NCBI RefSeq assembly: GCF_030454045.1
Contig: NZ_JAKDJE010000003.1
Location: 1 to 64,000 of the forward strand
Direction of reading: 5' to 3'
Source: Psychrobacter sp.
GTDB lineage: Bacteria; Pseudomonadota; Gammaproteobacteria; Pseudomonadales; Moraxellaceae
DNA length: 64,000 nt
Positions 19,337 through 29,069 of the stretch are shown here, one piece after another. How positions within the stretch are numbered: the stretch's first letter is position 1; each line of letters opens with the position of its first letter. Both the position numbers and the translations under genes were made by a program. Below the pieces are notes generated by a model. It saw only the letters and a program-made list of their open reading frames with translations. It searched no databases and was not told where the DNA came from.

Positions 19337-19999
19337 ATGATGAGTGATCAGCAAGCACAAAAGCAAGCCGCCGCCCGCGCTGCCCTAAGCTATATCGAAG
19401 ATGATATGATACTTGGGGTAGGGACGGGTAGTACGGTCAATTGTTTGATTGAGTTGTTGCCACAATTGAAGCTTGCTGGTGCGGTTGCCAGCTCACAGGT
19501 GACTGAAGACAAACTGCGTGCGCTTGGTATCGAAATTGTTGATCTAAACTTTGCTGGTACGCTAGATGTTTATATTGATGGTGCTGATGAGGTCAATGAA
19601 CACTTGCAACTTATCAAAGGCGGCGGCGGTGCATTGACTCGCGAAAAGATCGTCGCGGCTGCTTCCAAAAAGTTTGTGTGTATGGTCGATGAGAGCAAAA
19701 GCGTTGAGATCTTAGGTCGCGCGTTTCCAGTACCAATTGAAGTCCTGCCGCAAGCGCGCTCTTATGTCGCGCGTCAATTAGCAAAATTGGGCGGTGAGCC
19801 TGTCTATCGTGAAGACTTTGTCACTGATTACGGCAACGTCATTCTAGATACTTATGACTTGGATGTGAGTAATCCAATCGCGCTTGAAAAAGAGCTGAAT
19901 AATATCGTAGGTGTGGTCTGTAATGGTATCTTTGCGGCGAACCAAGCGGATGTGCTATTAAAAGCAGGTGCAGATGGCGTAACGACGCTCACGCGTTAA
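19337..19999 (+). CDS. rpiA: Ribose-5-phosphate isomerase A
   Basis: This 220-residue enzyme interconverts ribose 5-phosphate and ribulose 5-phosphate. Family motifs are GVGTGSTVNCLI, the catalytic YIDGADEVN, KGGGGALTREKIVA and the lysine segment FVCMVDESK. It is a full-length single gene with AAGGA upstream of ATGATG; the first ATG was chosen. It shares a bidirectional terminator with argF. Confidence 0.97.
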   Translation: MMSDQQAQKQAAARAALSYIEDDMILGVGTGSTVNCLIELLPQLKLAGAVASSQVTEDKLRALGIEIVDLNFAGTLDVYIDGADEVNEHLQLIKGGGGALTREKIVAAASKKFVCMVDESKSVEILGRAFPVPIEVLPQARSYVARQLAKLGGEPVYREDFVTDYGNVILDTYDLDVSNPIALEKELNNIVGVVCNGIFAANQADVLLKAGADGVTTLTR

Positions 20000-20035
20000 T
20001 TCATATCCATACGCTTGCTAAGAATTGAATAATGC

Positions 20036-20068
20036 AAAAGGCAGACTAGTATATAGTCTGCCTTTTTT
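20036..20068. terminator. Bidirectional terminator between rpiA and argF
   Basis: A perfect stem AAAAGGCAGACTA/TAGTCTGCCTTTT with a 5-base loop is followed by T6 on the plus strand and preceded by A4. Confidence 0.85.
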
Positions 20069-20122
20069 GTGTCTTGCTTGACAAGTAACTTACTTTGCTT
20101 AGCTATGAGGGTGTGTAAGTGA

Positions 20123-21043
20123 TTAAGACAACTTGATTTTGTCTTTTAGCAAAAACTCCATCAAGGCTTTTTGCGCATGTAGACGATTTTCGGCTTCATC
20201 CCACACAACAGAGCGCGGATCATTCAGCATATCATGGGAGATCTCTTCGCCGCGGTGAGCAGGTAAGCAATGCATAAACACCACTTCAGGGTCAGCTTTG
20301 TCTAATAGAGACGGCGTCACTTGATAAGGGGCAAAACGACGTGCGCGCGTATTTTGCTCGGATTCTTGACCCATACTTGCCCACACATCGGTGACAATTA
20401 AGTTAGAATCTTTTGCCGCATCTTGGACGTTTTCGACCAAGCTCACGCAATGTGAGAAACGTTCCATAAGCTTTGGATCAGGCTCGAACCCATAAGGCGC
20501 TGCTACTCGTAATTCAAAACCAAACTGGTTGGCCGCTTGCATAAAGGATGAGCACATATTGTTGCCATCACCGACCCATGTGACGATCTTATTTTCGATG
20601 CTACCGCGATGCTCATAATAAGTCTGCATATCAGCAAGTAGTTGGCAGGGATGATAGTCATCGGTCAACGCATTGATAATAGGGACGCTTGAGTATTCAG
20701 CAAAGGTCTCGACTTTTTCGTGCCCAAAGGTACGAATCATGATGATATCCACCATGCTGGAGATCACACGAGCAGAATCCTCTAACGGCTCACCGCGACC
20801 GAGCTGCGTATCGTTGGGTGATAAAAATATAGCATTACCACCAAACTGACCCATACCCGTCTCAAAGGAGATACGCGTACGCGTCGAGGATTTTTCAAAT
20901 ATCATGCCAAGTGTACGACCAACAAACGGCTGATATATCTCGCCTGCATGTTGCATCTTACGCAATTCGCTTGCACGTTTGATTAAGTTTTCTAGTTCTT
21001 GTTTGGTTAAATCAGATAAGGTTAAAAAATGGCGCAAACTCAT
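20123..21043 (-). CDS. argF: Ornithine carbamoyltransferase, anabolic
   Basis: This enzyme (306 residues) makes citrulline from ornithine and carbamoyl phosphate in arginine synthesis. Carbamoyl-phosphate motif SSTRTR, DDYHPCQLLAD, the ornithine loop DVWASMGQE and catalytic HCLPAHRGEE are present. It is a single gene, leftward, converging on rpiA. Confidence 0.97.
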   Translation of the reverse strand: MSLRHFLTLSDLTKQELENLIKRASELRKMQHAGEIYQPFVGRTLGMIFEKSSTRTRISFETGMGQFGGNAIFLSPNDTQLGRGEPLEDSARVISSMVDIIMIRTFGHEKVETFAEYSSVPIINALTDDYHPCQLLADMQTYYEHRGSIENKIVTWVGDGNNMCSSFMQAANQFGFELRVAAPYGFEPDPKLMERFSHCVSLVENVQDAAKDSNLIVTDVWASMGQESEQNTRARRFAPYQVTPSLLDKADPEVVFMHCLPAHRGEEISHDMLNDPRSVVWDEAENRLHAQKALMEFLLKDKIKLS

Positions 21044-21252
21044 AGTAATCCTAGCAGTCGATCGCAGTCAGTGAAACGTCATCAGTCTTCAATAGCATCG
21101 CGTCAGTGCGTATACTGGGTTGATAACAAACTTTTAGTATAGCGTATTTACTTTCAATGTAAACGTGCAATTTTACCAAGATTACATAGCTCACCAAGTA
21201 GACTAAACTCACATCAATGAGCTATCAATAACGGTTTGCTTAAGGTGAGTAC

Positions 21253-22359
21253 CTAGGCCTGTATACGGTCTGGACGTATGCTGAGACGGCACAATAGCTC
21301 ATAACTAATGGTCCCAGCATGTCCTGCCACTTCATCGACACGCGGCGCATCGCCCCAGAGCATGACTTTACTATCTAAAGTAAGGCTTTCAGGCGCTGTA
21401 CTGACATCAATGACGATCATATCCATTGCCACACGCCCAATCACAGGACAGCGGTAGCGTTGATTGTCGTTAGTGTCGATGACGGTGACATAAGCGTCGT
21501 CACTTATTACACGCGGGTAGCCGTCTCCGTAACCCACACTCACGAGAGCGGTTCTGGTGTCTTGCTGCGCACGCCAGCGGCTACCATAGCCGATCGCATC
21601 ATTGGCACTGACCGTTTGTAATGCCATGATTTGAGCACTAAATTCCATCGCGGGCTGCAAGTCTAAATCCTGCGCGCTTTTATCGACGACAGGCGAGCTA
21701 CCGTATAAGATGATGCCTGGGCGTACCCAATCATAATGGTGCTCTGGGAAGTTGACGATGCCAGCAGAGTTGCATAATGAGCCTTTGATATCTAGGCTAA
21801 TGGTATCTTTCAAAGTCGCTAATACACTTGAGAAGCGCTCAATCTGCATGGCATTTAATGGATGGTCATGATCATCAGCGTTGGCAAAATGTGTGGCTAG
21901 GATCAACTGATAACCTGCGTCATGCAAACGCTTGGCTGCTGATAGTACGCCCTCAGCATTGAAGCCTAAGCGATTCATCCCCGTGTTGTATTTTAGCCAA
22001 ACCACATTAGTCGCACTACCAGCTGGTGGGATATTTTGCAGTGCCCATTCTATCTGTGGTCCGTGGTGAATCACGCAGCTAATATCATGATCAATGGCTT
22101 GTTGCCACTCATCAGCGCTAAATGCCCCTTCTACTAGACCAATGGTTTTATCCCAGCCCAGTTGTCTAGCTTCTAATGCTTCGGTTAAAGTCGCAACCCC
22201 AATACCATCTGCTTGCTGCAGGGCTGGTAATACCGCTGCAACGCCATGCCCATACGCATTGGATTTGACCATCGCTAAGACTTTTGCTTGCGGTGCGCGT
22301 TGTTTTACTTGATTGAGATTATGAGTAATGGCTTTTGGTTTTATGGTAATGGTGCGCAT
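21253..22359 (-). CDS. alr: Alanine racemase
   Basis: This PLP enzyme makes D-alanine for peptidoglycan. PLP lysine is in MVKSNAYGHG, the catalytic Tyr lies in AIGYGSRW, and the C-terminal barrel has IGRVAMDMIVID. An upstream in-frame ATG at 22413 would add 18 hydrophobic residues, but the ATG at 22359 has GAAGG at the right distance and begins the fold (MRTITIKP), giving 368 residues. It lies downstream of dnaB on the same strand. Confidence 0.95.
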   Translation of the reverse strand: MRTITIKPKAITHNLNQVKQRAPQAKVLAMVKSNAYGHGVAAVLPALQQADGIGVATLTEALEARQLGWDKTIGLVEGAFSADEWQQAIDHDISCVIHHGPQIEWALQNIPPAGSATNVVWLKYNTGMNRLGFNAEGVLSAAKRLHDAGYQLILATHFANADDHDHPLNAMQIERFSSVLATLKDTISLDIKGSLCNSAGIVNFPEHHYDWVRPGIILYGSSPVVDKSAQDLDLQPAMEFSAQIMALQTVSANDAIGYGSRWRAQQDTRTALVSVGYGDGYPRVISDDAYVTVIDTNDNQRYRCPVIGRVAMDMIVIDVSTAPESLTLDSKVMLWGDAPRVDEVAGHAGTISYELLCRLSIRPDRIQA

Positions 22360-22397
22360 AATCGCCTTCTTTATGAGTGGAATTATGAAGTGATAAA

Positions 22398-22434
22398 GCC
22401 AGTACGGCATCAACGGAGTTGATACTATACTGGC
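22398..22434 (-). terminator. Hairpin between dnaB and alr
   Basis: The outer arms GCCAGTA (22398-22404) and TACTGGC (22428-22434) and the inner arms CATCAA/TTGATA pair. Only a short T run follows on the minus strand, so it may be a weak terminator or an mRNA-processing hairpin. Confidence 0.4.
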
Positions 22435-22523
22435 TATTTGGTTAAAGCTACTTACTAACTTATGAGTAAGCCAAAATCGGTATGGACTTACATTTTACTA
22501 AGACTTAAATGTTATAACGCTGA

Positions 22524-23927
22524 TTACTCGTCATTTTCAAAACTGACGCCCTGATAGTATTCAGGGGTTAGATTAATGAAGCGGGTAAACTGACCTTCAA
22601 AGCCCAAACGTACGGTGCCGATAGGGCCGTTACGTTGTTTACCAATGATAATTTCCGCCACGCCTTTGAGGTCTGAGTTTTCATTATAAACCTCATCACG
22701 ATAGATGAACATAATCAAATCGGCATCCTGCTCAATTGCACCAGACTCACGCAAATCCGACATGATGGGGCGCTTGTTTGGGCGGTTCTCTAGACTGCGG
22801 TTAAGCTGCGACAAGGCAATCACTGGGCATTCAAGCTCACGTGCGAGTGCCTTTAGACTACGAGAAATCTCAGAGATCTCCCCCACACGGTTACCATCTA
22901 GGCTCGGTACTTTCATCAGCTGGAGATAATCGACGACGATGGCACCCAAACGACCATCATGGTTTTTGGCAATACGTCGACAGCGTGAGCGCATCTCGGA
23001 TGGCGGCAAGGCGGTACTGTCATCAATATATAAATGCTTAGACTGTAGATGCTGAATGGCGTTCATCATCTTTGCCCACTCATCTTCATTCATTTGCCCG
23101 GAACGTAGATGCGTCTGGTTAATTGCGCCCCATGAAGACAGCAAACGCATGACGATAGACTCTGCCGGCATCTCCATCGAAAACACGACAACGGGCAGGT
23201 TTTCATTGAATAAAACCCCTTCTGCTAAGTTCATTGCAAAGGTGGTTTTACCCATAGAAGGACGAGCGGCGACGATAATCAAGTCGCCTGATTGTAGCCC
23301 TTGCGTTTTATTATTCAGCTCGACAAATGGCGTCTGCAAGCCAATCATGCCATCGGGGTTGGATTTTAGCTCTTGGATCTGATCAATAACATTGGTTAAG
23401 ACCGAGGTAATACCGACAGGGCCACGCTGCTCAGCACGTTTGTTATGCTGCTCATTGATGCTAAATATCTTGCCTTCGACATTGTCCAAGATATCGCTGA
23501 CGCTTTGGTCTTTTGGATTGTAGGCCAGCGCTAGCATGTCATTACCGGTGGTAATGAGCTGACGCAGCGTTGAGAGCTCACGTACGCGCTGAGCGTAAGC
23601 GGTCAGGTTAAACAATGTTGCCGGACTTTGGCTCAAAATATCGGCTAAGTAGCTGTCACCTCCTGCGCCTTTGAGCAGCTTTTGCGCCTCTAACCAGTCG
23701 TGTACCATGACCGTATCATAAGGCTCATTCACGGCTGCAAGGTGAGCAATCGCATCAAAAATATATTGATGTCGCCCCGCATAAAAGTCATCTTTGGTGA
23801 CGATATCGGCAATCTTATCATACGCCTCTTCGATACTCATCAAAGACGCGAGCAATGCCTTTTCAATATCGATATTGTGCGGCGGTGTCTGATTGAGTAA
23901 GTCGTCGGTTTTGTCGTTTTCTGCCAT
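22524..23927 (-). CDS. dnaB: Replicative DNA helicase DnaB
   Basis: This hexameric fork helicase (467 residues) has an N-terminal DnaG-interacting domain (about residues 10-110), a linker, and a RecA-type motor with Walker A ARPSMGKTTF, Walker B IVVDYLQLM and the arginine-finger region near KQRNGPIGTV. No intein is present. It is divergent from pdxA, with a 297-bp intergenic region. alr follows downstream. Confidence 0.97.
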   Translation of the reverse strand: MAENDKTDDLLNQTPPHNIDIEKALLASLMSIEEAYDKIADIVTKDDFYAGRHQYIFDAIAHLAAVNEPYDTVMVHDWLEAQKLLKGAGGDSYLADILSQSPATLFNLTAYAQRVRELSTLRQLITTGNDMLALAYNPKDQSVSDILDNVEGKIFSINEQHNKRAEQRGPVGITSVLTNVIDQIQELKSNPDGMIGLQTPFVELNNKTQGLQSGDLIIVAARPSMGKTTFAMNLAEGVLFNENLPVVVFSMEMPAESIVMRLLSSWGAINQTHLRSGQMNEDEWAKMMNAIQHLQSKHLYIDDSTALPPSEMRSRCRRIAKNHDGRLGAIVVDYLQLMKVPSLDGNRVGEISEISRSLKALARELECPVIALSQLNRSLENRPNKRPIMSDLRESGAIEQDADLIMFIYRDEVYNENSDLKGVAEIIIGKQRNGPIGTVRLGFEGQFTRFINLTPEYYQGVSFENDE

Positions 23928-24224
23928 GAGTGCCTAATGAGTCAAAATGGGTATAAAAAAGAGATTGATGAGCGTGCAAAACAGGCACAGTATTTCTCTA
24001 CGTTAGAAATACCAAAACATGGTTTTAGATTTGCCTGCAAATGCTACAATCAGAAGCGAAAGTTTAACACATTATGTGATTTTTTAGGCTGGGTAAGCAA
24101 CTAAATCTACAGTGGTTGTTATGCATAAAATAAGAGACCGCATCCATTGTCTAAACGTAACAACTGAAAATATTGACGATAAATATAATAAAATCAAAAG
24201 CTTAAATAAAATAAGGCTATTGCT

Positions 24225-25319
24225 ATGACAGAAAAAAAACGTCCATTATTAATCACGACAGGTGAGCCTGCGGGCATTGGAATGGATGTCGTACTGAGTT
24301 TGGCGGCAGAGGGCAAGCTGCAAGATTTTGACCGTCCCATCTGGGTGACCGCTGACGCAAACGCGATGCAAGTCCGTGCAAATGAGCTGGTTTCAGCTGG
24401 CGTGTTGACAGAAGTGCCTATTTGGCAAACCATTGACAACAAGGCTGATGACTTTGATATGGACGCGGCCGAGCAGATAGCACAGCAGGATATAGATGCT
24501 GATAGTGCTTTTATTTTGCTTAACGTCCCTTGCGCAGGACCAGTTACTGGCGGACAAATCAATACTGCTAACTCAGCGATGGTGGCTCAGCAATTAGACA
24601 TTGCTCATCAGTTAGCAGTAAATGGAACAGTCGCCGCTATCGTCACAGGTCCCTTACAAAAATCAGCGCTGATAGATGCTGGTATCAAGCTGTTAGATGG
24701 CACTATGTTTAGCGGTCACACTGAGTTTTTTATGCAGCAAAGTGGCTGTGAGAAAGTCGTCATGATGCTAGCCAATCAAGCGATGAAAGTCGCGCTTGTC
24801 ACTACCCATTTGCCATTAAAAGACATACCTGCTGCGATTACTGCCGACAATGTACGCCAAACGGTACAAATCGTCATCGATGACATGAGAGAGAAGTTTG
24901 GTCTCATGCAGCCTCGTATCTTGGTTTGCGGCCTCAATCCACATGCAGGCGAGGGTGGGCATTTGGGTATGGAGGAGATTGAGATTATCAATCCAGTCTT
25001 ACGAGAGTTCACCGATGCGGGTATCAATATCTCTGAGGCGATGCCAGCCGATACGTTATTTACGTCCAGACATTTGGCAAACTGTGATGCGGTCATTGCG
25101 ATGTATCACGATCAAGGGTTGCCCGTACTCAAATCACACGGTTTTGGCGATACTGTTAATTTAACCTTAGGCTTGCCTTATATCCGCACCTCTGTCGATC
25201 ATGGCACCGCGCTTGATTTGGCAGGGCGTGGCGGCGCAAGTGCGACGAGTTTATACCAAGCCATTGTAATGGCAAATGAGATGGCAGACAGATCCATTGT
25301 TAGTGGAACTATTGTATAA
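24225..25319 (+). CDS. pdxA: 4-hydroxythreonine-4-phosphate dehydrogenase
   Basis: This NAD-dependent enzyme of pyridoxal phosphate synthesis has TTGEPAGIGMD at the N-terminus, metal-binding His residues in FSGHTEFF and CGLNPHAGEGGH, and AMYHDQGLPVLK. At 364 residues it is slightly longer than usual because of insertions near residues 60-90. It stands alone; ksgA, its usual neighbour, lies about 1.2 kb downstream with an inserted hypothetical gene between them. Confidence 0.95.
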   Translation: MTEKKRPLLITTGEPAGIGMDVVLSLAAEGKLQDFDRPIWVTADANAMQVRANELVSAGVLTEVPIWQTIDNKADDFDMDAAEQIAQQDIDADSAFILLNVPCAGPVTGGQINTANSAMVAQQLDIAHQLAVNGTVAAIVTGPLQKSALIDAGIKLLDGTMFSGHTEFFMQQSGCEKVVMMLANQAMKVALVTTHLPLKDIPAAITADNVRQTVQIVIDDMREKFGLMQPRILVCGLNPHAGEGGHLGMEEIEIINPVLREFTDAGINISEAMPADTLFTSRHLANCDAVIAMYHDQGLPVLKSHGFGDTVNLTLGLPYIRTSVDHGTALDLAGRGGASATSLYQAIVMANEMADRSIVSGTIV

Positions 25320-25569
25320 GTTGCTGTCTTATCTAGATGTGTTAGGCATTATGGGATAAGTCTAATGTCAGCTATGTCTATTTATAAATTATCAAGCATG
25401 ACCTGATATAAGTGGTTCCATTATACTGGTATGTTTTAAGTGGCCTATAAATGGGTTTGAAGGGTGAAATAGCTGGTTCCGCTGGGGTATACATTAGGAT
25501 GACCAATCAGGTGCTTTCGCTGGTTCGACACCCTACATGGGAACTATACTCTCAAATAATAAACTCATG

Positions 25570-26040
25570 CTAATCAAATAGCTTTTCAACAAACAGTTCA
25601 TAATTAAAATCACCTTCTCTATCCATAAACTCTGGATTCAAAACGCCTGTATTCGAATATAGGATTGCCCACCAATTCTTATCAGGAGATAGTCTATCAA
25701 TTTCAGCGCTTACAGCCATGCTAGACTGTATCGGCAAACCTGAAAAATCATTTGTTATTAAATGTGCCAAAAGTTCTTTGATTTTCTGTTTTTCCTGTTC
25801 TTCATTTAATTTAGAACCGTTAAATACCTCATCAAAAAACTCGTCGTGCTTTAACTTAAGGTTTCCATCAATCTCATCAACGTAGTCGTTAGTCCAGAAA
25901 ATTAAATCACTCCAATATCGATATGGAGAAATTCGACTGATTTCATCCAAAACTTTGTCATCTTCTTGCTCACTTAAAGTATTTGATAATAACTTATCAA
26001 TAAGAATGGTCATTTTTTCTCTAATTTCTTCTTGTTTCAT
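25570..26040 (-). CDS. Hypothetical protein made of two repeats
   Basis: This acidic 156-residue soluble protein is not recognised. The two halves look alike: DEISRISPYRYWSDLIFW (about residues 28-45) aligns with AEIDRLSPDKNWWAILYS (about 110-127), each followed by a D/E-rich FFDEVF or ELFVEKLF end. The repeat could be an old internal duplication. The acidic, small, AT-rich character resembles immunity proteins, but no toxin is adjacent. It interrupts the usual pdxA-ksgA order and is on the opposite strand, which suggests insertion. Confidence 0.6.
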   Translation of the reverse strand: MKQEEIREKMTILIDKLLSNTLSEQEDDKVLDEISRISPYRYWSDLIFWTNDYVDEIDGNLKLKHDEFFDEVFNGSKLNEEQEKQKIKELLAHLITNDFSGLPIQSSMAVSAEIDRLSPDKNWWAILYSNTGVLNPEFMDREGDFNYELFVEKLFD

Positions 26041-26489
26041 ATTATTTTCGTCTCAGAATAATTTAGTCAAAACCATTTAACATAACGTTCGTAACGACTC
26101 ATACTATCAATTTCATGGTATATAAATTTATACCTAAGGTTAGTATTCCGATGCCTGTATAGCGCACCGATCACTAATGGAATATTTATGGTAAGTACAC
26201 CATGAAGTACACTGCAACCAATTCAGAGATTTTAAACCTTGATACTCCTAGCCCACAGCCTAGTGTTCAAGTCCTCACTAGGGTACCACCCTTATTCTTA
26301 TAAAGCTGCATTATGGTAAATGGTTCGGGAGCAAAAAGCTGCCGTGTTGATTGTGCTAGATTGTACATGGTTTATAGATAGAATATCTCAAAAACACGCC
26401 CTAATTATGAGCTGTGTTATAATTTGCCATTATAACACCAGCACATTGCTACCATCTCTCATTTATCTTTTATACATTAAGACTCTCTT
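26041..26489. other. Intergenic region with a hairpin, before ksgA
   Basis: No convincing gene was found. A 7-bp stem, CCTAGTG (26259-26265) with CACTAGG (26276-26282), flanks the loop TTCAAGTCCT and is followed by GGTACCACC. This vaguely recalls a tRNA 3' end but does not fold as one. The ksgA promoter should lie near 26400-26480. Confidence 0.3.
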
Positions 26490-27353
26490 ATGTCCAACTC
26501 TACATTTGATGCTCAAGCCATTTCTAACAGTTTACGTACAGCCAAGCACCAACCGCGTAAGCGCTTTGGTCAAAACTTCTTGCATGATACCAGCGTGATT
26601 CGCGAAATCGTGGAAAGCATTCGTCTCGAGCGTGATGATAATTTGATTGAGATTGGGCCTGGTATGGGCGCATTGACCGAGCCTCTATTGGCAGAAGTAG
26701 ATGCGATGACAGTGGTTGAGCTAGATCGCGATTTGGCAGACAGCTTACGCATTCGTATTGGTGCCAATAGCCATCCAAATTTTACGATTATCAAAGATAA
26801 CGCCATGCATGTGGACTATCGTGAGTTTTACAGCGAGGAGCGCGGTAAGCTGCGTGTCGTCGGGAACTTACCATATAACATCTCAACGCCTATTTTGTTT
26901 CATTTGCTGAGCTTTGCCGATGTCATTCAAGACATGCACTTTATGCTACAAAAAGAAGTGGTTGAGCGCATCACAGCCGACGTTGGTAGCAAAACTTATG
27001 GTCGTCTGTCTGTCATCATGCAGTATTACTGTGATACAGATTATTTGCTCACAGTGCCTCGTGGGGCTTTTAATCCTCCGCCAAAAGTCACCAGTGCCGT
27101 TTTTCGCCTAACGCCGCATATCAACAAACCCGTGGTGGCAGAGGATGAAGCACATTTTGCTATCGTGGTACGTGAAACTTTTAATCATCGTCGCAAAACG
27201 CTACGCGCTATCTTCAAAAAATCAACCTTGTTGCCGACGCTGAGTGAGGATGATTTTGCCGCTTGCGGTATCGATCCGCAGGCACGTCCTGAGACGTTGA
27301 GCGTTACAGATTTTGTCAATCTAAGTAATCAAACACGCCATATAGACGTTTGA
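26490..27353 (+). CDS. ksgA: 16S rRNA dimethyladenosine transferase RsmA/KsgA
   Basis: This SAM-dependent enzyme dimethylates A1518 and A1519 of 16S rRNA late in 30S assembly. Motifs are KRFGQNFLHD, EIGPGMGALTEPL (SAM), VVELDRDL and the catalytic NLPYNIS. A length of 287 residues is typical, with a C-terminal helical domain. apaH follows 43 bp downstream on the same strand, a common pairing. Confidence 0.97.
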   Translation: MSNSTFDAQAISNSLRTAKHQPRKRFGQNFLHDTSVIREIVESIRLERDDNLIEIGPGMGALTEPLLAEVDAMTVVELDRDLADSLRIRIGANSHPNFTIIKDNAMHVDYREFYSEERGKLRVVGNLPYNISTPILFHLLSFADVIQDMHFMLQKEVVERITADVGSKTYGRLSVIMQYYCDTDYLLTVPRGAFNPPPKVTSAVFRLTPHINKPVVAEDEAHFAIVVRETFNHRRKTLRAIFKKSTLLPTLSEDDFAACGIDPQARPETLSVTDFVNLSNQTRHIDV

Positions 27354-27396
27354 TCCAAATAACTCCCAATTATCATATAAAAATCATAGAGGGATT

Positions 27397-28233
27397 ATGA
27401 GTTTTCGCCATCAGTATGTCATTGGGGATCTGCAAGGTTGCCATGCCGCCTATCTACAACTGCTACAGACACTAAATTTTGATCCCGCGCAAGACAAATT
27501 ATGGTTTGCGGGTGATTTGGTGGCGCGTGGCGAGGATTCATTAAATACGTTACGCGATGTCAAATCATTGTGTGAGCAAGGTGCGGCAGCCATTGTGTTA
27601 GGCAATCATGATCTTAATTTGATTGCCGTCTGGCGCGGCGCGGCAAAACTCAAGAGCAAAGACAAAACTGCGCCTATTTTTGCTGCTGATGACTGTGAGG
27701 AGCTGCTCGAATGGTTACGGCATCAGCCGATATTGGCGTATCCAGATGAGCGTACGGTATTAGTGCATGCAGGTATCCCTCCGCACTGGAGCATTGAGGC
27801 AGCAGCAGGCTATGCGCAGCAGCTAGAGGCACAGCTACAAGGAAGTTTAGAGCAGCTTGATGAGCTGTTGCCTAATCTGTATAGTAAAAAAGCGGATAAG
27901 TGGCATGATGATATTGCAGGATTTACCAAAATGCGGGCGATTGCTAACTACTTTACGCGTATGCGCCTGTGTAAGCAGGATGGGGCGCTTGAGTTTGATT
28001 TTAATGCTGGGCTTGATGAGCCGATGCCAACCGATTTTTTGCCTTGGTTTGAGTGGCAAGTACCGCGCACACGCAAGATACTGTTTGGTCATTGGGCGGC
28101 CCTAAAAGGTGAGGTTGACTTGCCATATGCGCGTGCGCTCGATGGTGGCTGCGTGTGGGGCAATTATTTATTGGCTTATCGCTTGAGTGATGGTCAAGTA
28201 ACAACTTCTAGCGCACAGTGCTCAAGTTTTTAG
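27397..28233 (+). CDS. apaH: Bis(5'-nucleosyl)-tetraphosphatase, symmetrical
   Basis: This 278-residue metallophosphatase hydrolyses Ap4A to two ADP and can remove Np4 caps from RNA. The phosphoesterase motifs are in order: GDLQGCH (with Gln in the second site), GDLVARG, LGNHD, VHAGIPP, and GHWAAL. The ATG follows AGAGGGATT. It is the second gene of the ksgA-apaH unit. Confidence 0.95.
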   Translation: MSFRHQYVIGDLQGCHAAYLQLLQTLNFDPAQDKLWFAGDLVARGEDSLNTLRDVKSLCEQGAAAIVLGNHDLNLIAVWRGAAKLKSKDKTAPIFAADDCEELLEWLRHQPILAYPDERTVLVHAGIPPHWSIEAAAGYAQQLEAQLQGSLEQLDELLPNLYSKKADKWHDDIAGFTKMRAIANYFTRMRLCKQDGALEFDFNAGLDEPMPTDFLPWFEWQVPRTRKILFGHWAALKGEVDLPYARALDGGCVWGNYLLAYRLSDGQVTTSSAQCSSF

Positions 28234-28477
28234 CGAGGGTTAAAATTGGCTTAATACAACAGGCTGAATAAGAGTTGCATTTAGATGCATCTTAGTAAAA
28301 CCTACCAATATTGCTCCATATATATGAAAAAATCATCAAATCTAAAATAAATATAATAATAAGAATTTTTGATAAAACTTTAATTGTCTTAACATCATTT
28401 TTGTCTGCTTTAGCCCAATTCATCATAATAAGTATGATTAAAAATATAATCAAAATAGGCGCTATGAAAATACTAAC
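28234..28477. other. AT-rich stretch after apaH
   Basis: A weak open frame (28311-28511, 66 hydrophobic residues) runs into the insertion-sequence end and may be the truncated 5' part of a membrane-protein gene. I do not call it a gene. No terminator is clear. Confidence 0.3.
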
Positions 28478-28707
28478 TATTAGATCTCTTGCAAAAGTAC
28501 CAGTTTATTGACTTTCACTGACGGAGTTGCAAGGGCTAGCGATGACTTATGCAAGAATTCTATTGCTAGAGTTGGAAAGAGGTAAGAAGCAATTATAACG
28601 AAGCAGTAGGTCATATTGAACCTTGTCATAATAACTAATGCTCCTACTCGTTTGTAGCAGCAGTCTTGCTTATTCTTGAACACGCAATATGGCATGCCGA
28701 AGGTCAA
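28478..28707. mobile_element. Insertion-sequence remnant (inverted copy of the window-left end)
   Basis: Bases 28478-28529 repeat bases 9-58 in inverted orientation with a few mismatches. The element would extend rightward. On the minus strand a frame across 28480-28707 ends close to the repeat, as transposase genes often do. It contains MTRFNMTYCFVIIASYLF, a plausible transposase C-terminus, but this is not certain. No partner end was found, so the copy is degraded. Confidence 0.45.
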
Positions 28708-29069
28708 GATTTTATTTTTGTTTGGTCACAGATACCGATTGGTTGACCAATTCTATAGATCCGAATGCGGTTAAGGACGCAACGCTGGACGCGTCGGATC
28801 CAACACCGATGCGGATCATCGTGTCGGCTCCCTTCAAGATAGACTTCAGCCACGGCATGAAAGTTCTGCGGCGTCACATCGGGCGCGTAAACGCTTTTGA
28901 TAGCAAAGCGTATGTTGGGCAGGTAATGGCTGTTTTGAAAGTACATAATTCATAAGATAAAGGTAACATGTCATATTAATCCCTTTTAGCTTACTCTCAT
29001 GACAAATGTTGTGACGATTAAGTCAAAGATCAGCTATCGACCTTGCATAAAACCACCTAAACTACCCAA
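28708..29069. other. Gene-poor stretch with a G+C-richer patch
   Basis: Bases about 28750-28915 look richer in G+C than the AT-rich flanks, and open frames run across them on both strands (28689-28955 plus, 28704-28946 minus). Neither product is recognised and neither start has a good ribosome site. This is probably a decayed fragment of acquired DNA. Confidence 0.3.

Noticed and set aside
26259..26290. tRNA or tRNA 3' fragment
   Set aside because: The hairpin and TACCACC tail look tRNA-like, but the arm has a 10-base loop, no acceptor or anticodon stem pairs with it, and no full cloverleaf can be drawn.
26320..26598. 92-residue open frame ahead of and across the ksgA start
   Set aside because: It overlaps the clear ksgA start in another frame, has no ribosome site and has no protein-like features.
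28311..28511. 66-residue hydrophobic open frame
   Set aside because: It is AT-rich low-complexity sequence and reads into the insertion-sequence end; no ribosome site or family is seen.
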